DNA of 64,000 bases, taken from NCBI GenBank assembly GCA_963768585.1, contig CAVYIF010000013.1, positions 372,001 through 436,000 of the forward strand, written 5' to 3'. Below are positions 35,441-44,743 of this stretch, piece by piece. A program made the position numbers and the translations under genes. The stretch comes from CAVUNY01 sp963768585 (GTDB lineage: Bacteria; Chloroflexota; Anaerolineae; Anaerolineales; Anaerolineaceae). Under the pieces are notes generated by a model, which was not told the DNA's origin, did not search any database, and saw only the letters and a program-made list of their open reading frames with translations. The stretch's first letter is position 1, and every line of letters begins with the position of its first letter.

Positions 35441-36691
35441 TTATTCTTCTGCTGAGTTCCGTTGAAGTTTACGCTGTAAGCGCCCGGCGCGGTGATCTAA
35501 TTCTTCTTGCATGGTGGTTCGGGCTGGCATCGATGAAATTTCATTCAGATACGAATAAGCTGTTTCAACCCAATCCATTGCACGCTGTGCATCTTTTTGG
35601 TGATGTTCAAAATGCTTGGCGATTTCGATACAGGCGTCTGGCTGCCGGTATTCTGCGGCCTTAATCCATAACTGGAGGGCGTCCTCGTATCTTTTTTGCT
35701 TCCGGTAAAGGTTGGCGTAGCGTTTGATGGTATCCAAATAGAAAGGCAAGGGGAGGTTGCCTTTCGCCAGGCTGTGTTCATACAATTGGACCGCAATCTC
35801 CCAGTGATTAATTTCTTCGTACATACGTGCGACTGCGATCAAGTCTAAGCCTTGTTTTGGCGATACCTGAAGTGGATTTTCTAATAAATCAGCCATGACG
35901 TTCAACAGCAGTCCCAATGAAAGAATATCCTGGGCGTTATGGTAGAGCACATTAGCTAAAGGACGGGCATCTTTCGTGCGCAGATATTCATAATAGAGTT
36001 CAGGGATCATCCATCCAGGAACCTCTTCGTCCGTTCGAGCAAGATCCAGGATTTCCACCTCCAGATCCTTCAGGGCACGGCTTGCCAGGCGGTTGCGCCA
36101 CAATCGTCTGGCAATCGGCAGCAGGTCAATATGCTGCAGTTGAGAAAATGGCGTGGTGAAGCCATTAATAATATGCCTGGCATTGAGCATGGGAACATCG
36201 AAGCTTTTTCCGTTAAAAGAAACAATCGTTTTGAAGGAGGAGAGGTAATGAGACAGGCCGGCGAGAAATCCTGGTTCCAGATCTGGGTCGCGGAGAAATA
36301 ATTGGACCAGGTGAAATCCGGTCTTTGTCCAATACCCTAACCCCACCAGAAAGACAAATGTTCCGGTTCCACCCGATAATCCACTGGTTTCCGTATCTAA
36401 AAACAAGAGATCCTCGAGCGGCTGCCCGCTTATTTTGGGATAGCCACTCCATCTGGCGATCATTTCGAGGCTTACCCCCTTGGTTCGCGCCCCATTTCCC
36501 TGAATTTCCTCAAATGGATAATCACATTCCACCACAAAAGTCGGTCCAAAGGCGGTTTCAAATTCCTTCCCCTGGACAACCTCAGCGATATCAAAGTCTT
36601 TCCGCGATGTTTCCGTGGGTTTATTCTTATGGATTCCGGTCGTAATCCCCAAGGATTTTAGCTTGTCGGATAATGCTCCCGAATCATTCAT
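35441..36691 (-). CDS. mrfB: MrfB/YprB-like RNase H-fold exonuclease
   Basis: A 416-residue DnaQ-like (DEDD) 3'-5' exonuclease. The first acidic pair is D99 and E101 in LFLDTETSGLSGG. Later motifs are VSFNGKSFDVPMLNAR and YHNAQDILSLGLLL with the catalytic Asp. The C-terminal 130 residues are helical and repeat-like (TPR-type). In Bacillus subtilis YprB (MrfB) works with the helicase YprA (MrfA) to repair mitomycin C damage. Here the ATG overlaps the helicase stop by 8 bases (ATGAATGA), so the pair is transcribed and translated together. Pairing and motifs make the assignment firm. The repair role is transferred from B. subtilis. Confidence 0.88.
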   Translation of the reverse strand: MNDSGALSDKLKSLGITTGIHKNKPTETSRKDFDIAEVVQGKEFETAFGPTFVVECDYPFEEIQGNGARTKGVSLEMIARWSGYPKISGQPLEDLLFLDTETSGLSGGTGTFVFLVGLGYWTKTGFHLVQLFLRDPDLEPGFLAGLSHYLSSFKTIVSFNGKSFDVPMLNARHIINGFTTPFSQLQHIDLLPIARRLWRNRLASRALKDLEVEILDLARTDEEVPGWMIPELYYEYLRTKDARPLANVLYHNAQDILSLGLLLNVMADLLENPLQVSPKQGLDLIAVARMYEEINHWEIAVQLYEHSLAKGNLPLPFYLDTIKRYANLYRKQKRYEDALQLWIKAAEYRQPDACIEIAKHFEHHQKDAQRAMDWVETAYSYLNEISSMPARTTMQEELDHRAGRLQRKLQRNSAEE

Positions 36692-39212
36692 TGTGTTTCC
36701 CTATCAAATAACGGAGCAAAGCCAGGCTCTCAGTTTTTCCGCCAACTCCGTTTTCACCAGCCGGTCCAACGCAGCTCGGACACCCATCCCGACAGGTGCA
36801 ATCTCTTACCAGGCTGTATGCATTGGCGACGAGTTGATCCTGGATATCGTACAAGCGCTCGCTCAATCCAATTCCCGCGGGAACCATATCATAAATAGCT
36901 ACCGCGGGGAGGTCAACAGCTAATGGAGATTTTACATCAGAATTCAACCCCAGGTCGTTAATATCACACATCAAGAAAAGGGGAGCCAGGTGGTGCAGGA
37001 CATATCCCAACCCTGCCAGACCGCTGCGCATGCGAATTGCCTGTTCGGCACGTTGATGACAGGCAGGGCATAACGTGATCAGGTTATCCAATTGGTTAGC
37101 CTCGATAAATCCAAAAAACAAACGAAAGGGCTTTTTGTGATGTACGTGATGCGCCTGGCCTTGTTCGACCAGGCCGCACACCTGGCAGGTAAACTGGTCG
37201 CGTTCGCGCGCAAGATTTCGCTGGCGGTTCCAGTTTGGACCATATCTATTGGGGTCATTGTTCCACTTACCATCTTCACGCAAAGTCTCAATAATTTCTT
37301 CGTTCAATGCCAGCCAGAATGCGGTGGTGCGCAGTGTTGTAGGAGGCAATTCGAGATCGCCTTCTCCCAGAACCTCCATGGTGCCCCAGCGGATTCTGCG
37401 GTATCCGATAACCTGCCCTGTGACCAGAATTTCGCCATAGTTTCGAACGCCGCCCAATACCAGACTCTGTTTTATCTGGCTGATCATCTCGATGGTAATA
37501 TTTTGGACGGCTTCGGTGTAATAATCGACATCAACCGGTTTCATCACCGCCAGATGGCGATGGAGGTCCAGCTCAACAACTTCAAATTCTCGACCTTGAT
37601 GGATATAAATAGCATTAGGGTGAACCATCCAGCGCGAACTGGCATCATCCACCTCACCAATAGTTTGCATACGGCCGTTTTCCATCTCCGCCTGGAGCAG
37701 CACAGGTGATTCTGATGTGGTCCGAAGTGAAATGTGATTGGCCGGATATTGGTCTGCAGCCCAATAATATTTCCCATTCGAGAAATGTACAGCTTCGGAT
37801 TGTTCCAAGACGCCTAACAGTCCTTCGATCAAGGCCTGAGGGGAGCGACCAAAGCGCTCGTCTTTGTGGAAGGGCAGTTCAAAAGCAGCACAGCGTAAGT
37901 GGGCCAACAGGATTAACAGATTGTCGGGATCGATCAGAGCCTGTTCGGGGGATTGCTCAAAAATATATTCCGGGTGCTTCATCAGGAATTGATCCAGGGG
38001 AGATGCTGACGCGACTAATACGGCCAGGGCAGAGTCTGATCGTCTACCTGCCCGCCCGGATTGCTGCCGGGTGGCGGCAATCGTTCCCGGATATCCTACC
38101 AGAATGGCGGCATCCAGCCCGCCGATATCAATCCCTAATTCCAGTGCATTGGTTGCCACCACTGCCATAGCCTGTCCGGTGCGCAGTTCTTGTTCGATCA
38201 TCCGTCTTTCACTGGCCAGATAACCTGAGCGGTAGCCATGTATATGGGCCTTCAACTCAGGCTGCTGTTCGCGCAGATTGCGCAGCATAATCTCGACACC
38301 CCGCCTGGTTCTGGCAAAGAGGATTGTCTGTACCTGGTAAGAAAGCAAATCGCCCGCCAACCGGATGGCTTCCGCCGACGCTCCCCGGCGAATACCAAGA
38401 TCAGGCACGACTACCGGTGGATTGTATAAGAGTATGTGGCGTGCCCCGCGCGGAGACCCATCCTGATCGACAACTGCCACCGTGTTCTCAATGATGCGCT
38501 CTGCGAGCTGCTGCGGGTTTCCGATCGTGGCAGAAGTCATAATAAACTGAGGGTGCGCACCATAAAAGGCTGCCACTCGTTTAATGCGTCGAATGAGATT
38601 TGCGAGATGCGAACCAAATACTCCCCGGTAGATGTGGATCTCATCAATAATGATATAGCGCAGGTTGCGAAAAAAATCAGCCCATATGGTGTGATGGGGA
38701 AGGATCGAGAGATGCGCCATATCAGGATTGGTTAAAATGATTCGGGCTGCGCTGCGCACCTTCGTTCTGAGCGATGTAGGCGTATCACCATCGTAAACAA
38801 ACGCCCCTGGCCTGGGATTCAGACCATTGAGCAGGTGATTGATTCCGTCTACCTGGTCCTGGGTTAGGGCTTTTGTGGGAAAAATATACAAAGCCCTGGT
38901 ATCTGGATCTTTTATCAGATGGTTTAAAACCGGAAGGTTATAACATAAAGTTTTTCCACTGGCAGTTCCGGTGGTCACAACGAAGTGCTTGCCGGCTTCT
39001 GCCAACCGAAAAGCTTCTGCTTGATGACTATATAATTGTTCAATTCCTGAAACCTGCAAGGAACGCAATAATTCAATAGAAATATTTTCCGGGAATTCAA
39101 CCCAACGCGCCTGTCGTTCGGGTTCAATATGCCAGTTGATGATATTATCCTGCACCTCAGGCTGGCGTTGCCAGGCTTTGATCAATTTATCCAGGTGATG
39201 CGGTTCAATCAT
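36684..39212 (-). CDS. mrfA: MrfA/YprA-type DEAD/DEAH helicase with an inserted HNH nuclease domain
   Basis: An 842-residue superfamily 2 helicase. Motif I is VVTTGTASGKTLCYNLP, motif II is YIIIDEIHIYRG, motif III is TSATIGNP, and motif VI is QQSGRAGRRSDSALAV. The C-terminal DUF1998-type zinc region has CTCRDGCPSCVGPAG. Between them, after FWLALNEEIIETLREDG, a block from about residue 650 to 725 carries a classical HNH signature: CQVCG at 676, HHVHHKKPFRLF, then NLITLCPACHQRAE. The flanking halves resume normal MrfA sequence (GLAGLGYVLHHLAPLFLMCD), so this is a domain insertion. HNH domains cut DNA with a metal ion. Nuclease activity in a damage-repair helicase would be notable. Confidence 0.9.
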   Translation of the reverse strand: MIEPHHLDKLIKAWQRQPEVQDNIINWHIEPERQARWVEFPENISIELLRSLQVSGIEQLYSHQAEAFRLAEAGKHFVVTTGTASGKTLCYNLPVLNHLIKDPDTRALYIFPTKALTQDQVDGINHLLNGLNPRPGAFVYDGDTPTSLRTKVRSAARIILTNPDMAHLSILPHHTIWADFFRNLRYIIIDEIHIYRGVFGSHLANLIRRIKRVAAFYGAHPQFIMTSATIGNPQQLAERIIENTVAVVDQDGSPRGARHILLYNPPVVVPDLGIRRGASAEAIRLAGDLLSYQVQTILFARTRRGVEIMLRNLREQQPELKAHIHGYRSGYLASERRMIEQELRTGQAMAVVATNALELGIDIGGLDAAILVGYPGTIAATRQQSGRAGRRSDSALAVLVASASPLDQFLMKHPEYIFEQSPEQALIDPDNLLILLAHLRCAAFELPFHKDERFGRSPQALIEGLLGVLEQSEAVHFSNGKYYWAADQYPANHISLRTTSESPVLLQAEMENGRMQTIGEVDDASSRWMVHPNAIYIHQGREFEVVELDLHRHLAVMKPVDVDYYTEAVQNITIEMISQIKQSLVLGGVRNYGEILVTGQVIGYRRIRWGTMEVLGEGDLELPPTTLRTTAFWLALNEEIIETLREDGKWNNDPNRYGPNWNRQRNLARERDQFTCQVCGLVEQGQAHHVHHKKPFRLFFGFIEANQLDNLITLCPACHQRAEQAIRMRSGLAGLGYVLHHLAPLFLMCDINDLGLNSDVKSPLAVDLPAVAIYDMVPAGIGLSERLYDIQDQLVANAYSLVRDCTCRDGCPSCVGPAGENGVGGKTESLALLRYLIGKHNE

Positions 39213-39282
39213 CTTTGCTCCGTACAGGAATATACCTGAAGGGGATCATCCTGGCAAGTGGGGGTAAATCCCTCTCAGAAAA

Positions 39283-39311
39283 TTGCCGACTTTCGCGTTT
39301 GAGACTATACT
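39283..39311 (+). promoter_or_regulatory. sigma-70-type promoter for prepilin peptidase
   Basis: TTGCCG at 39283-39288 and TATACT at 39306-39311 have a 17-base spacer. The start codon lies 27 bases downstream behind GAGG. Confidence 0.65.
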
Positions 39312-39338
39312 TTTCTTATTCTTTTCGACGAGGTTTCT

Positions 39339-40079
39339 ATGGATATTCTTCTGGCAGGTATCGGTGGGTGGCTGATCGCATATTTTATTAATTATCTATC
39401 GGATGTACTACCGATGACCCGTCAGTTTACCAAACCGCTATGTCCGGAATGCAGCAGCGGCTTCTCCACGCGGCGATATATCTTGATGCAGCCATGCCCG
39501 AATTGCGGTCGCAAACGCGCTATCCGAGCCTGGTGTGTCCAGATCGGGATGGCGCTTGCCGCGGTCTGGATGTGGATCTCTCCCCCGGCAAGACTGGGTT
39601 TCTGGATGGGATTGGTGGTGATGGCTTTTTTGGTCCTGATTGCCGTGATTGACCTGGAGCATCGTTTGATTCTCCATCCTGTGAGCTGGTTTGGAGCAGG
39701 TCTGGGACTGGTGGTAGGAATTATGCAAAAAGGAGTCCTGGTAACCATCCTGGGAGGCGCGGCTGGATATGGGATTATGCTCGGCTTGTATTTCCTGGGG
39801 GTCGCATTCAACCATCTGATGACAAAAATCCGCAACCAGGAAGTAGAAGACGCGCTCGGATTTGGAGATGTAAACCTGGCTGGGATCATCGGCTTGATGC
39901 TGGGTTGGCCCGAAATTGTCGGCGGTTTGCTTTTGGCCATCCTGGCTGGTGGAATTATCTCCGGACTGGTTATGTTGGTGATGGCTGTCTCTCGAAAATA
40001 CAAGGCCATGACCGCTATCCCATACGCGCCATTCTTGATCTTGGGGGCGGCAATTTTCCTTTACATTCCCAAGCAATGA
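39339..40079 (+). CDS. type IV prepilin peptidase (A24 family)
   Basis: An integral-membrane aspartic peptidase that cleaves and usually N-methylates type IV pilin-like precursors. It has 246 residues and about seven hydrophobic helices. Two CxxC zinc pairs (CPECSS and CPNCGRKR) lie in the N-terminal cytoplasmic loop. The catalytic Asp residues are in AVIDLEHRLI and GFGDVNLAG. The ATG follows GAGG by 5 bases. It is monocistronic between the divergent mrfA and convergent pckA genes. No pilin or secretion ATPase genes are in the window, so it may serve pili or competence pseudopili encoded elsewhere. The comEA-like gene at 14436 is a possible functional partner. Confidence 0.93.
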   Translation: MDILLAGIGGWLIAYFINYLSDVLPMTRQFTKPLCPECSSGFSTRRYILMQPCPNCGRKRAIRAWCVQIGMALAAVWMWISPPARLGFWMGLVVMAFLVLIAVIDLEHRLILHPVSWFGAGLGLVVGIMQKGVLVTILGGAAGYGIMLGLYFLGVAFNHLMTKIRNQEVEDALGFGDVNLAGIIGLMLGWPEIVGGLLLAILAGGIISGLVMLVMAVSRKYKAMTAIPYAPFLILGAAIFLYIPKQ

Positions 40080-40109
40080 TGTCGTAAACATGAATAAGGA
40101 AACGTAACG

Positions 40110-41720
40110 TTACGCGGGGACTCCCGGACCGGCAGCCAGTATTTTGGGGGTGACATCGCCGGCAAATTGCTCAAAATTTTGGATGAAACGCAGCGACTGC
40201 TCTTGCGCCTGTCTTTGATAGGCGGTGCGGTCATCCCAGGTTTGTTCGGGATTCAATAATTCTTGAGGAATATCCGGGCAAGCCTTCGGCACCCAGAGCC
40301 CAAAGAAGCGATCTCTGCGCATAGGGATTTCTTCAAGGTGATACATTAATGCCGCGCGTACCATGGCGCGCGTATGCGGCAGGGGAATTCGTTTCCCGGT
40401 ACCGTAGGGGCCACCCGTCCAACCTGTGTTGATCAACCAGACATTGGCACGGTGTTCCTCGATCTTTTTACCCAACAAAGATGCATAAACACCCGGTTGA
40501 AGTGGGAGAAATGGGGCGGCGAAGCAGGTGGAGAAGGTCGCCTGGGGTTCGATGCCCAGACCTTTTTCGGTGCCGGCTAACTTTGAGGTATATCCCGAAA
40601 GAAAGTAATACATGGCTTGAGCGGATGTTAATCGCGAAATCGGTGGAATCACACCGAAAGCATCCGCGGTTAAGAAAAAGATGTTTTCAGGGTGACCGCT
40701 GTATCCCTGTGGAACGCGGTTGTGGATGTACTCGATCGGATAGGCGGCACGCGTGTTCTCTGTGAGTACGTCGCTATCAAAATCAATGTGGCGGGTCAAG
40801 GGATCGCATACTACATTTTCTAATACGGTTCCAAACTGGTGCGTCGCACTCCAAATGAGTGGCTCAAGGTCAGGTTTTAAGCGGATTGTTTTAGCGTAAC
40901 ATCCCCCTTCAATATTAAAAATCCCCGAAGGCCCCCAGCCATGCTCGTCATCGCCGATCAATTTGCGCTCGGGATCCGACGACAGGGTGGTTTTACCGGT
41001 ACCGGATAGGCCAAAAAACAAGGCTACATCTCCGCGAGGGCCCACATTGGCTGAACAATGCATGGATAAAACACCTTGCAAAGGCAGCAAATAATTCATC
41101 ACGGTAAAGATCGATTTTTTGATCTCGCCGGCATAACTGGTGCCGCCGATTAAAATCATCTGCCGGGTGAAATCCAGTACGATGAATGTTTCGCTGTTGG
41201 TGCCGTCTTCCTCGCGGTCCGCGTGAAAATCAGGCGCATGAATGATCGTAAATTCAGGAATATGACCGGAGATATTTTCCGGAGGAATACGAATAAATAG
41301 ATCGTGTGCAAACAGCGCAGACCAGGCTTTTTCTGTAATCAACCGGATTGGCAATGAATAATCGGGGTGCCTGCCTGCATGAAGGTCCTGGACAAAGATA
41401 TCTCTTTTTTGAAAATAGGAATCGATATTCTTTAACAACCGGGTGAATTGGTCTGGATCTATTTCTTGATTGGTTTTCCCCCACCAGATATCTTGTTTAA
41501 ATTCTGACCCATATTTTACGATGAATTTATCTTTCGGTGACCGGCCGGTAAATTTGCCGGTATTCACCACCACTGCTCCACCAGGAGCCAGGATCCCTTC
41601 GCCGCGTAGAATCACCTGTTCGACCAGGCTGGCGGGTGATAAGTTCCAATACACATCCCCTAAGTTTCGTAAGCCGTGATTTTTAAGGTCGTACTTACCA
41701 GGGATGCCGTAATCGGCCAT
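40110..41720 (-). CDS. pckA: phosphoenolpyruvate carboxykinase (ATP)
   Basis: Interconverts oxaloacetate plus ATP with phosphoenolpyruvate plus CO2, linking the TCA side of metabolism to gluconeogenesis. The ATG at 41720 sits 7 bases after GGAGG and gives 536 residues, the usual size. A longer reading to 41813 would run into the neighbouring gene and is rejected. Motifs are GKFTGRSPKDKF, the P-loop GLSGTGKTTLSSDPERKLIG with DDEHGW, the substrate loop VGPRGDVALFFG and NTGWTGGPYGTGKRI. The presence of the ATP-type enzyme fits an anaerobic or facultative heterotroph. It is transcribed toward the prepilin peptidase. Confidence 0.96.
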   Translation of the reverse strand: MADYGIPGKYDLKNHGLRNLGDVYWNLSPASLVEQVILRGEGILAPGGAVVVNTGKFTGRSPKDKFIVKYGSEFKQDIWWGKTNQEIDPDQFTRLLKNIDSYFQKRDIFVQDLHAGRHPDYSLPIRLITEKAWSALFAHDLFIRIPPENISGHIPEFTIIHAPDFHADREEDGTNSETFIVLDFTRQMILIGGTSYAGEIKKSIFTVMNYLLPLQGVLSMHCSANVGPRGDVALFFGLSGTGKTTLSSDPERKLIGDDEHGWGPSGIFNIEGGCYAKTIRLKPDLEPLIWSATHQFGTVLENVVCDPLTRHIDFDSDVLTENTRAAYPIEYIHNRVPQGYSGHPENIFFLTADAFGVIPPISRLTSAQAMYYFLSGYTSKLAGTEKGLGIEPQATFSTCFAAPFLPLQPGVYASLLGKKIEEHRANVWLINTGWTGGPYGTGKRIPLPHTRAMVRAALMYHLEEIPMRRDRFFGLWVPKACPDIPQELLNPEQTWDDRTAYQRQAQEQSLRFIQNFEQFAGDVTPKILAAGPGVPA

Positions 41721-41748
41721 ATCTAATCCTCCATTCCAGAAGAAAATT

Positions 41749-44235
41749 CTATTTTTTAGGTGCTGCCATACGTGAAAACCAATACCATAACATATCTGCC
41801 GCTGGTTTACCATTCACCGAAGATGAAAAATCTTGAAGGGTAACAGGCGGGTAAAAACCTCGCGAAACCAGCCCATCTATCCACGGACGATCATTGACAG
41901 CGATCAGTACAGCATTATAAAGTTTGGCCTGTTCAGCTAAATCAGGGGTAAAGCTGGTTTGATCTTTTTCAACATTTAAGGAATTAAAAGGCACGCAGTT
42001 CGAATTGAGTATTGCGCACCCCTGGGAAGCACTTTTTACCGAAGCATAATCAATTGCCAGGATAACTGGTTTTTGATACGTATCCTTCAATTTTGAGACA
42101 TCCTGATCCAGCAGTTGTCCCATTGTATCGGCTAATTCTTGCGTTGTGGCTGTGTTTAAGTCGCTCAATTTCGCTGACCAGAGCAGATAAATTTCGTCTA
42201 CGTCATCTAGGAAACCGGGAATTTTCTCCAACCCTGGCGTATAGGGCAGTGCCCAGGCGATTTTACCCTTGTAGTGGGTTCGCACTTCAGCGATCAGGTT
42301 TTGCCATTTCTTCTCGATATCTGCCGGGAGATCGGCCGGTTTTCCGTTGGGAAGAATTCCACCGGGTAATGCCGGGCTGATCTGCGGATCACCTAAAACC
42401 AGGAAGCCAGCTCTCACCTGGGCAGCCAGATCAGCGTGATGCAGGATGAAAGAGCGGTAACGGTCGAACCATGACTGCCACCAGGAAGTATCATTTTGGG
42501 ATGCATTCCACCATTGATCTACAGGTTGTTCGAAATTAATGGTGGGGAACATGCCAACATTTAACTCTTTGTCCTGGGCCCAAACTACCATCTGGATTAA
42601 ATCCTGCCAATAGACATCCTGTCCTGACACTGTTTCAAATACCGGTGGATTGATGCGCGTTGCTGTCCAGGTAGGATCGATCACCACCCAACTGCTGCCG
42701 ATATGTTTGATGTTATCGAAGCCCCAGGAAATATAAGGCTGCCATGATGGACGGTAAGATGGCTGAAGTTCAACGCCGGCTAAAAACGAAACGCCTCTGG
42801 GCAGAATTTCACCGGCATTGACCGGCGTAGGGGTCACAGTGGGTTGAATCCACGCCCATTCTTTGATTTCTATCTGGATGTTTTGCGCGGAATTTCCAGG
42901 GGTCAATAATTTTCCGGGGGCATCGGGCCCAATAGAGGAGGCATCATCCGCTACGCCGCACTGATCGTTACGGCAAAATCGGTAAGCAATATTGGGCACT
43001 AAATTCAGCGGGTTGTATAAAACAAACAACCACTGCCTGTTTCCTAGAGGCCACATTGGGATAGGCTGCGTCCAACCAAAGGGATTAAATTGTATGGATA
43101 CGGTATCATTGACCGGTGTGTTTTCGGGTACAGTTACCGTAAAAGTCACTGGCGAAAAATCTTTCGTCTGTAGCGCAGATATAGTATCGTCGATCACAAT
43201 ATCCTGGTCAGGTACAATCAACTGGCGCACGATGACCTCGCCATTAACGCCATGTTCTGCATTCCAAAAACCATCTCCTGCCGTGTACTTATAGCGCAGA
43301 TCAAGCCCAGCCGGTAAGGATAAGGTTAGATTATAGCGACCGTCCGGCATTAATGTCATCAAAGGTGCGCGAGATGCAACCGTCGAAACCCCACCCCCCA
43401 GGTCTGCGAAGGTGTTTCCCATCGATAAAATATTGCCAATTATTCGTAGCGGGATCCCGCGTGCTGTGTCGGAAGGGGCGATGGCCACAAATGTGACTTT
43501 AACCAACTTCGCAGGCACCATACGGAGTAGGGCGGAGGTGGCCATCCCCCCAGAAACCTTGGCGCCTTGTTGAAAAGGTTCGTAAACCCCATCCAAACTG
43601 TAGGCGACAATGTTATGAACGCCGACTGGCAGACCCTCAATCAGATAGCTTCCGTCCGCAGCCGTCAATGTCTGCACACCACCCGCTGTAACCATCACAT
43701 TGGGTATAGGTGAATTGGTTTTCGAGTCTACAACCTGTCCGACCAACCGGCCGTACTCGCCATTGAAAGGCTGGTCCTGCCAACCACTGATCAAATCCTG
43801 GACAACGACCGGTCCTGGTACCTGGAGCAGGCGGTAGCGTATTTGTTTTCCGCTTGAGGAATATTCAATTTTTGGGGACGCACCTTCCATCCCATAGCGA
43901 TACTTAATTAATGAACCGATTTGAACCGGGATTTGGAACGTGTAATGATTGCTACCTTGATCTTCCATCCGGTAGCGAGAGGGATTTAATGCCAGGCCGG
44001 TGACTTCGTCTAAAATATCGATAAACAAAGAACTGCCGGCGGCTGTATTCGCCGGGGCATCCACCTTAAAGATCACCTCTGCCAATAATTTGGTGGCGGG
44101 TTCAGGTGTCTGGGATTGTGAAATTTCAGGAGCGGTGGTTGTTTGAGTGGGGAAACAACCGGTGAGAAAAAACAAAACAAACAGCAGCCGGTAAAATTTT
44201 CCGGCAAAATGAGGCATGAAATGGCTTTTGGTCAT
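41749..44235 (-). CDS. lipoprotein with beta-sandwich modules and a GH113-like barrel
   Basis: A large (828-residue) surface lipoprotein. The signal sequence ends in a lipobox (FFLTGC, Cys27), followed by a Thr/Pro/Gln-rich linker. Three repeats of a CBM20/Ig-like beta-sandwich (each containing an RYGM, YKYTAG or YRFC strand with Phe/Val-rich edges) occur at about 55-150, 250-365 and 370-470. A carboxypeptidase-regulatory-like domain (LVGQVVDSKTNSPIPNVMVTAGG) sits at about 165-240. The C-terminal 330 residues (HIGSSWVVIDPTWTATRINPP, WWQSWFDRYRSFILHHADLAAQ) resemble a TIM barrel of the GH113 mannanase type. No cytosolic sugar genes flank it, so the substrate is unknown. The ATG at 44235 has GAGGGG upstream. 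Confidence 0.78.
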   Translation of the reverse strand: MTKSHFMPHFAGKFYRLLFVLFFLTGCFPTQTTTAPEISQSQTPEPATKLLAEVIFKVDAPANTAAGSSLFIDILDEVTGLALNPSRYRMEDQGSNHYTFQIPVQIGSLIKYRYGMEGASPKIEYSSSGKQIRYRLLQVPGPVVVQDLISGWQDQPFNGEYGRLVGQVVDSKTNSPIPNVMVTAGGVQTLTAADGSYLIEGLPVGVHNIVAYSLDGVYEPFQQGAKVSGGMATSALLRMVPAKLVKVTFVAIAPSDTARGIPLRIIGNILSMGNTFADLGGGVSTVASRAPLMTLMPDGRYNLTLSLPAGLDLRYKYTAGDGFWNAEHGVNGEVIVRQLIVPDQDIVIDDTISALQTKDFSPVTFTVTVPENTPVNDTVSIQFNPFGWTQPIPMWPLGNRQWLFVLYNPLNLVPNIAYRFCRNDQCGVADDASSIGPDAPGKLLTPGNSAQNIQIEIKEWAWIQPTVTPTPVNAGEILPRGVSFLAGVELQPSYRPSWQPYISWGFDNIKHIGSSWVVIDPTWTATRINPPVFETVSGQDVYWQDLIQMVVWAQDKELNVGMFPTINFEQPVDQWWNASQNDTSWWQSWFDRYRSFILHHADLAAQVRAGFLVLGDPQISPALPGGILPNGKPADLPADIEKKWQNLIAEVRTHYKGKIAWALPYTPGLEKIPGFLDDVDEIYLLWSAKLSDLNTATTQELADTMGQLLDQDVSKLKDTYQKPVILAIDYASVKSASQGCAILNSNCVPFNSLNVEKDQTSFTPDLAEQAKLYNAVLIAVNDRPWIDGLVSRGFYPPVTLQDFSSSVNGKPAADMLWYWFSRMAAPKK

Positions 44236-44287
44236 GAAAGGAACCCCTCAATGTGCAGATTTACCCTGGAGATAATCCAGCCGGTAA

Positions 44288-44737
44288 TCATTCTGTTTTC
44301 GTGGTTGACGAAGATCCAAAATAGCGATGTATTTCGTCTTGGCGGTTTGCCAGGCTGCCTAAAACTCCATTGACAAATCTGGGCGTGCTATCGGCACCGT
44401 ACATTTTTGCCAATTCAATAGCTTCATTTATAGCTACTTTTACAGGTGTCATTTCCGAAACAGCAAATTCCCATAACGCAATCCGGATAATGTTGCGGTC
44501 AATCAAAGCAACCTGGTCCAATGGCCATTCTGGTGCATGTTGTGAAATAAACTGATCCAGTTTTTCAAATAGCGGATAAACCCCAAAAACAATTTTGGAA
44601 GTGAAATCTGCCAGATTGTCATCCAATGGATTTTCTTCAATCCGTTGGGTAAAAACAATTCCCGGCAGGTGGCCTGTCATATCTACTTCATAAAGAACTT
44701 GCAAGGCAACGCTGCGTGCCTTGGTTCGAGATTTCAT
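44288..44737 (-). CDS. nusB: transcription antitermination factor NusB
   Basis: An RNA-binding all-helical protein of 149 residues that acts with NusE at boxA sites in rRNA transcription. Recognised from RSVALQVLYEVDMTGH, LIDRNIIRIALWEFAV, PVKVAINEAIELAKMYG and RFVNGVLGSLA. It lies 6 bases downstream of the Asp23 gene on the same strand, a pairing (asp23-nusB) also common in Firmicutes. Its own ribosome site is weak, so translation may depend on the upstream gene. Confidence 0.96.
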   Translation of the reverse strand: MKSRTKARSVALQVLYEVDMTGHLPGIVFTQRIEENPLDDNLADFTSKIVFGVYPLFEKLDQFISQHAPEWPLDQVALIDRNIIRIALWEFAVSEMTPVKVAINEAIELAKMYGADSTPRFVNGVLGSLANRQDEIHRYFGSSSTTKTE

Positions 44738-44743
44738 GAGTTA

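Noticed and set aside
39422..40091. Two long open frames antisense to the prepilin peptidase
   Set aside because: They lie entirely opposite a well-supported gene, are rich in Pro, Ser and Gln as expected for antisense frames, and have no ribosome site or recognisable domain.
40103..40114. Perfect palindrome CGTAACGTTACG between prepilin peptidase and pckA
   Set aside because: It overlaps the pckA stop codon, lies in a convergent gap with no promoter, is too short for a terminator and has no T run. It is likely chance.
41721..41813. An N-terminally extended PckA starting at 41813
   Set aside because: The extension has no ribosome site and no similarity to PEPCK. The ATG at 41720 is preceded by GGAGG and gives the family's usual length.
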